In this document: positions 5,476-8,229 of the stretch, in pieces
How the letters are laid out: each line of letters opens with the position of its first letter
Numbering within the stretch: position 1 is the first letter of the stretch
Source of the DNA: an uncultured Bacilli bacterium
GTDB lineage: Bacteria > Bacillota_I > Bacilli_A > RF39 > UBA660
DNA length: 8,229 bases
Assembly: GCA_947589695.1 (NCBI GenBank)
Contig: CANQBY010000051.1
Location: 1-8,229, forward strand
Direction: 5' to 3'
The notes under the pieces: generated by a model
Databases searched by the model: none
What the model was told of the DNA's origin: nothing
What the model saw: the letters and a program-made list of their open reading frames with translations, nothing else
Program-made: the position numbers and the translations under genes

Positions 5476-6600
5476 CTACTTTTGAAAAAATTCATGTAAC
5501 CAGATTGAGGGATAACCGAGATATTTTAGAGAAAAACAATAAGTGCCTAGAATATCATCATAATTTAGATTATCACTATCTATAGTGTTATTGTTATCCC
5601 CTTTTGTTTGATACGTATAAGTATTACCTACTTTATTTATCTTAAATAAACGATGGGCAACAATTATATTATTTCTTTTAAAAATCAAGATATCACCAAC
5701 GGTAAGCTCAGAGGGATCAGGTGGTGTTTCATAGATTAAAATATCACCCCGACTAAAGATGGGATTCATACTGTTAGATAAAATAGCTAAAGGTTTAAAT
5801 CTAAAAATACCAAGCATAAAACAAACTAAAATAGTAGCAATTATTAAGATAAAAGCATAAGTTATAAATATATGAGATTTATTTTTAGGTAATAATTGGG
5901 GTTTTAGAAAAAAATATTTAAAAGTAAGATAAGTAAATCCCAGTTTAAGCATTTTTAGGGCACCAAGACTAAACCAATTAAATAAAGGAATGGTCGGTAA
6001 AAGAAAAAGTAAAATATTTTCTAAAATGGTTAAAATAAAAATGGTGGATAAAGGTACTCTTTGGGTTAAATAAGTAAATAAAAGATTTTTAAAGATAAGA
6101 GGTAGGATATTAGAAGTTAAAAATTCAAAAAATAATTCTTTATTTTTAAAAGATAAAATAAGGGATGGATAATTTATTTCAATTAAAATAAAGAGAATAA
6201 CTATAAAATTTAGATGTTTCTTGCTTATATTTTGATTAACTAAAAGATGACGAGTTAATTCAAAACTTATTAAAGGAATGATATAAATAAAAAGATTTTT
6301 TAGAATAGATATTAATTCATGGGGAAAAGGACTTTTAGCAAAACCAATAAAGATACCCAAATATATTAAAAATATTAAATAAATTAATTCGATTATGAAA
6401 GTGGGTAATAAATATTTAGTAGTTTTATTTAAAAGAAAATAAGTAGTTTTTAAATAAACTTGAAGATAGATTAAAAGAAAAAAGGAAACTAAAGAAATAA
6501 AGATTGGAGATAAAGAAATATTAAACATGGCAAAGATTATTTTTAACAGAAGATAAATTAATAGAAGAAAGAAAAGAAATTTATTAGAAAATGAAGACAT
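5476..6600 (-). CDS. ER-type (SipW-like) signal peptidase I with a polytopic N-terminal membrane domain
   Basis: A 374-residue membrane protease expected to remove signal peptides on the outer face of the membrane. The C-terminal 110 residues hold the catalytic unit: SNSMNP with nucleophile Ser277, RGDILI, VGDILIFKR, AHR with His316, and KGDNN with Asp335. His at the general-base position, where bacterial P-type enzymes have Lys, marks the ER type. The Ser-His (39) and His-Asp (19) spacings match those of Bacillus subtilis SipW as I recall them (Ser47, His87, Asp106). The N-terminal 265 residues are unusual: seven to nine hydrophobic helices with GFAKSPFPHE and SFELTRHLL between them. SipW itself is only about 190 residues. 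No clear ribosome binding site precedes the ATG at 6600, so translation may depend on upstream translation. It lies between the TasA-like gene and the DUF5305 gene. Confidence 0.85.
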   Translation of the reverse strand: MSSFSNKFLFFLLLIYLLLKIIFAMFNISLSPIFISLVSFFLLIYLQVYLKTTYFLLNKTTKYLLPTFIIELIYLIFLIYLGIFIGFAKSPFPHELISILKNLFIYIIPLISFELTRHLLVNQNISKKHLNFIVILFILIEINYPSLILSFKNKELFFEFLTSNILPLIFKNLLFTYLTQRVPLSTIFILTILENILLFLLPTIPLFNWFSLGALKMLKLGFTYLTFKYFFLKPQLLPKNKSHIFITYAFILIIATILVCFMLGIFRFKPLAILSNSMNPIFSRGDILIYETPPDPSELTVGDILIFKRNNIIVAHRLFKINKVGNTYTYQTKGDNNNTIDSDNLNYDDILGTYCFSLKYLGYPSIWLHEFFQK

Positions 6601-6630
6601 AATAAGTAAGCATAAAATAATTAAATTAGA

Positions 6631-6762
6631 TTAAGATAGTAAAGGTGTTTCTTCTGTTAAAAGAGATATAAAATTATGAGATAAATAATTATTTGATATA
6701 AGATAATTAGAGCTTAGAGATGAAAATAAAACTAGAATAAAATAATTAATAATTTTAGGCAT
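6631..6762 (-). CDS. Doubtful 43-residue small ORF between the TasA-like and peptidase genes
   Basis: An ATG 5 nt after the TasA-like stop opens a 43-codon frame with a hydrophobic N-terminal stretch (IINYFILVLF) and a polar, Asn/Ser-rich middle. It has no ribosome binding site, so only re-initiation from the upstream gene would express it. It ends 30 nt before the signal peptidase start, which also lacks a Shine-Dalgarno sequence; a coupling role is conceivable. The 166-bp gap is otherwise featureless and AT-rich. A chance ORF is at least as likely. Confidence 0.2.
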   Translation of the reverse strand: MPKIINYFILVLFSSLSSNYLISNNYLSHNFISLLTEETPLLS

Positions 6763-6767
6763 AATAT

Positions 6768-7253
6768 TTATTCTTGAACATATTTTATAGTAGTAGTAAA
6801 GTTTTTGGATAATTTTTCAGGTAAGGTAGTAGTATTTTCATCATAAGTAACAGTTATATTATAAGTGGTAGTTTCACCAGGATTTAATATTTCTTGAGGT
6901 CTTGTGGTTGTAAAAATTAATTCTTTTGGTTCCTCATCGGATTTGGTTATTACATCTTCTAACTTCGCGGGTATCGTACCAGCATTCATAATAGTAATAA
7001 TACAAGTAACATAATCACCAGGTTTTAGTAAAGCAGCATTAAATGTCGCGGTAGTATCACTAAAAATAAGAGCACCAGCATCACAAGAAGCACATGTATC
7101 AATTTCTTCAATATCGGTTATTTTAACATCCCACTTACCATCAATTTTTACGGTTCCATCAAGGTTAATATCAGTAGCAAAACTAGCATAGCCAACAGAC
7201 ATGAGAAAGATTATCAATAAAATTAAGAAAAAAAATATTTTTTTAGATTTCAT
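6768..7253 (-). CDS. TasA/camelysin-like secreted protein with SipW-type signal sequence
   Basis: A 161-residue secreted protein: MKSKK, a hydrophobic core (about 6-20), then GYASFATDINLDGTVKI. This GYA-x-x-x-T-x-x-x-x-GT pattern after the core is typical of SipW-processed proteins in low-GC Firmicutes; cleavage is expected after Ala23. The mature part looks like one beta-sandwich: WDVKITDIEE, FNAALLKPGDYVTCIITIMNAG (70-91) and EILNPGETTTYNITVTY (121-137). The repeated PGD/PGE-then-alternating-strand layout fits TasA/CalY-like folds. Cys54, Cys57 (CASC) and Cys84 are notable for an exported protein and might form a disulfide. AAAGGAG sits 6 nt before the ATG. It is the first gene of the cassette and its probable substrate. 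Fibre formation, as for TasA, is inference; a pilin-like or anchoring role is also possible. Confidence 0.8.
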   Translation of the reverse strand: MKSKKIFFFLILLIIFLMSVGYASFATDINLDGTVKIDGKWDVKITDIEEIDTCASCDAGALIFSDTTATFNAALLKPGDYVTCIITIMNAGTIPAKLEDVITKSDEEPKELIFTTTRPQEILNPGETTTYNITVTYDENTTTLPEKLSKNFTTTIKYVQE

Positions 7254-7486
7254 TTTATACTCCTTTCTTAAAGATATATTTAAAAGAGATAAAATGCTAA
7301 CTACTTAGCTCTTTATTTTGAGGATTTAATTATCCTCGTTATATTATATGCTTAATTTTGGTTTTGGTGATTATTAGATTTGGCTTATTTTTTTACCAAA
7401 GAATTTGATGGGGTTTAAAATAGAGGTAAATAACTATTAATTAGAGAAATGTTTTTAAAATATGGCATTTCTTTTTTAGTTTAGGC
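7254..7486. promoter_or_regulatory. Divergent intergenic region of the TasA-like and GntR genes
   Basis: This AT-rich gap must hold the promoter of the leftward TasA-like cassette. The best candidate is a TATAAT on the minus strand (7343-7348) with no convincing -35 box, giving a leader of about 80 nt. That leader would contain two small hairpins: GAGGAT/ATCCTC (7320-7325/7332-7337, 6-nt loop) and GCTAA/TTAGC (7296-7300/7305-7309). Their role is unknown and no riboswitch class was recognised. No gene was found here on either strand. Confidence 0.35.
7445..7477 (+). terminator. Intrinsic-terminator-like hairpin upstream of the GntR promoter
   Basis: AGAAATG (7445-7451) pairs with CATTTCT (7466-7472) over 7 bp with a 14-nt loop, and the T run at 7472-7477 follows on the plus strand. 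No plus-strand gene ends here, so it either insulates the GntR promoter from stray transcription or is a chance AT-rich structure. Confidence 0.35.
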
Positions 7487-7515
7487 TTGACAAATGTTAT
7501 ATAGTGTTATATAGT
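7487..7515 (+). promoter_or_regulatory. Sigma-A promoter of the GntR-ABC operon
   Basis: TTGACA (7487-7492) is perfect and TATAGT (7510-7515) follows after exactly 17 bp. Transcription would begin near 7522, giving a leader of only about 13 nt that includes GAGGT (7525-7529) before the ATG at 7535. Confidence 0.75.
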
Positions 7516-7520
7516 GTTAT
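7496..7520 (+). repeat. Two and a half tandem 10-bp repeats over the -10 box, candidate GntR operator
   Basis: GTTATATAGT occurs twice head to tail (7496-7505 and 7506-7515) and a third, half copy GTTAT follows (7516-7520). The period is one DNA helical turn and the repeats cover the spacer, the -10 box and the start site. YtrA-type regulators usually repress their own operon from such positions, though normally through inverted sites. Confidence 0.45.
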
Positions 7521-7534
7521 TTATGAGGTATGAA

Positions 7535-7912
7535 ATGAAAATAATTATTAGTAATAGTAGCCCTACTCCAATTTATGAACAGATAAAGGAGCAAATAATA
7601 AAACAAATTTGGGATGATGAGCTACAAGAAAATGAAATACTACCTTCGATTAGAGCACTCGCGATGGATATTAAAATAAGTGTTATGACCATTAAAAAGG
7701 CTTATGACGAACTAGAAAAAGAGGGATATGTTAAAACGGTACAAGGAAAAGGGACTTTTGTTGCTTTAAAAAGTAATAATTTAGCAATCGAAAATGCCAA
7801 GAAAGAAATTGAAGATCATTTAATTAAAGCCATTAATTTGGCTAATAAATTTGAAGTTTCAAAAAAAGATTTAATTGATTTAATAGAAATATTTTATGGG
7901 AGTGATAAATAA
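7535..7912 (+). CDS. YtrA-subfamily GntR transcriptional regulator
   Basis: A 125-residue protein of the length usual for the YtrA subfamily, which has a winged HTH and a short helical dimerisation tail instead of a large ligand domain. The wHTH covers about residues 8-77: PIYEQIKEQI, LPSIRALAMDIKISVMTIKKAY (recognition helix), DELEKEGYVKTVQGKGTFV (wing). The tail (about 85-120) is amphipathic helix. The ATG at 7535 is chosen because GAGGT lies 5 nt upstream and the protein then begins MKIIISN, typical of the family. A GTG at 7514 and an ATG at 7523 in the same frame lack a ribosome binding site and overlap the promoter or start site. Its stop overlaps the start of an ABC ATPase gene (TAATG), so the two are co-expressed; autorepression of the operon is the expected role. 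Confidence 0.92.
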   Translation: MKIIISNSSPTPIYEQIKEQIIKQIWDDELQENEILPSIRALAMDIKISVMTIKKAYDELEKEGYVKTVQGKGTFVALKSNNLAIENAKKEIEDHLIKAINLANKFEVSKKDLIDLIEIFYGSDK

Positions 7913-8229
7913 TGGAAAAAGCAATTTTAGTTAAAGATTTAGAGAAAAAATATGATAAGTTTAGACTAGGTGATATAAATATTGAAATACCTAAAGGTTC
8001 GATTGTAGGATTAATTGGCGAAAATGGAGCCGGCAAAACTACCCTTATTAAAGCAATTTTAAATATTATTCATGAAGATAAGGGGCAAATAAAAATTTTT
8101 GATAAAGATAAAAATGAGGGTGAAGTATTTCAGGATATTGGAGTTGTTTTAGATAATATGTTTTTTCCGGAAATATTAAAAATTCAAGATATTGATATAA
8201 TTATGAAAGATATATTTAAAAGTTGGGAT
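7912..8229 (+). CDS. ABC transporter ATP-binding protein, N-terminal part (3' end outside window)
   Basis: The first 106 residues of an ABC ATPase run in frame to the right edge. Seen here are the A-loop region (LEKKYDKFRLGDINIEIPKGSIVGLIG), Walker A GENGAGKTT, and the Q-loop area, where QDIGVVLDNMFFPEILKIQDI replaces the more common QE/QN-x-L phrase. The ABC signature, Walker B and H-loop would lie outside the window. The ATG overlaps the GntR stop codon by one base (TAATG) and GGGAGTG (7898-7904) lies upstream, so translation is coupled. A GntR regulator followed by this type of ATPase is the common YtrA-YtrB or BcrA-like layout for ABC-2 exporters involved in cell-envelope stress or antimicrobial peptides. 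The substrate cannot be told. Confidence 0.93.
   Translation, partial: MEKAILVKDLEKKYDKFRLGDINIEIPKGSIVGLIGENGAGKTTLIKAILNIIHEDKGQIKIFDKDKNEGEVFQDIGVVLDNMFFPEILKIQDIDIIMKDIFKSWD

Noticed and set aside
5476..6600. Ordinary bacterial (P-type, Ser-Lys) signal peptidase I
   Set aside because: The general-base position is AHR (His316), not Lys, and Asp335 follows at SipW-like spacing, so it is the ER type.
7842..8036. 64-codon open frame on the minus strand
   Set aside because: It is antisense to the end of the GntR gene and the Walker A region of the ABC ATPase, both convincing genes; no independent support.
1..8229. CRISPR array, tRNA, rRNA, transposase or phage genes
   Set aside because: No regularly spaced repeats, cloverleaf, rRNA segment or recombinase/transposase motif was seen on either strand. 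The tandem-XRE gene alone is not evidence of a prophage.

Overview
The window is very AT-rich DNA with low-GC Gram-positive signals: consensus sigma-A promoters with 17-bp spacers, mostly AGGAG-type ribosome binding sites, a standard code with TGG for Trp, and YtrA-type GntR, LysM, SipW-type signal peptidase and TasA-like proteins. I infer an uncultured, probably gut-associated Bacilli/Firmicutes lineage, perhaps near RF39/Acholeplasma-like groups. The exact taxon cannot be settled from the sequence alone.

Layout. (1) 1-1186, minus: the N-terminal 395 residues of a large membrane-anchored surface protein that runs off the left edge. It has a perfect TTGACA-17-TATAAT promoter. (2) 1334-1783, plus: a divergent transcription factor with two XRE helix-turn-helix domains in tandem. 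(3) 1810-2125, plus: a promoter followed by a roughly 250-nt segment that folds as one structured RNA. Its two ends pair over 20 bp and several strong hairpins lie between them; it contains a dubious 40-codon ORF. This is the most interesting object in the window. (4) 2142-4094, minus: a probable operon for a PH-domain protein, a membrane-anchored propeller-like protein and a short double-LysM protein. (5) 4123-4499, minus: a small membrane protein with its own extended -10 promoter. (6) 4519-7253, minus: an export cassette of TasA/camelysin-like secreted protein, a possible 43-codon ORF, an ER-type (SipW-like Ser-His-Asp) signal peptidase fused to a polytopic membrane domain, and a DUF5305-type membrane protein. 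(7) 7487-8229, plus: promoter, YtrA-subfamily GntR regulator, and the start of a translationally coupled ABC transporter ATPase that runs off the right edge.

How the parts may work together. The TasA-like protein has the N-terminal layout of SipW clients (short basic start, hydrophobic core, then GYAS before a beta-sandwich), and the signal peptidase beside it has the ER-type catalytic set. The cassette therefore looks like a dedicated processing system for one or a few surface or fibre proteins. The left-edge surface protein has a similar N-terminus (SYAKY after its membrane segment) and may be a second client. The GntR-ABC unit looks like a standard autoregulated envelope-stress or drug-response transporter locus. 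No mobile element, CRISPR array, tRNA or rRNA was seen.
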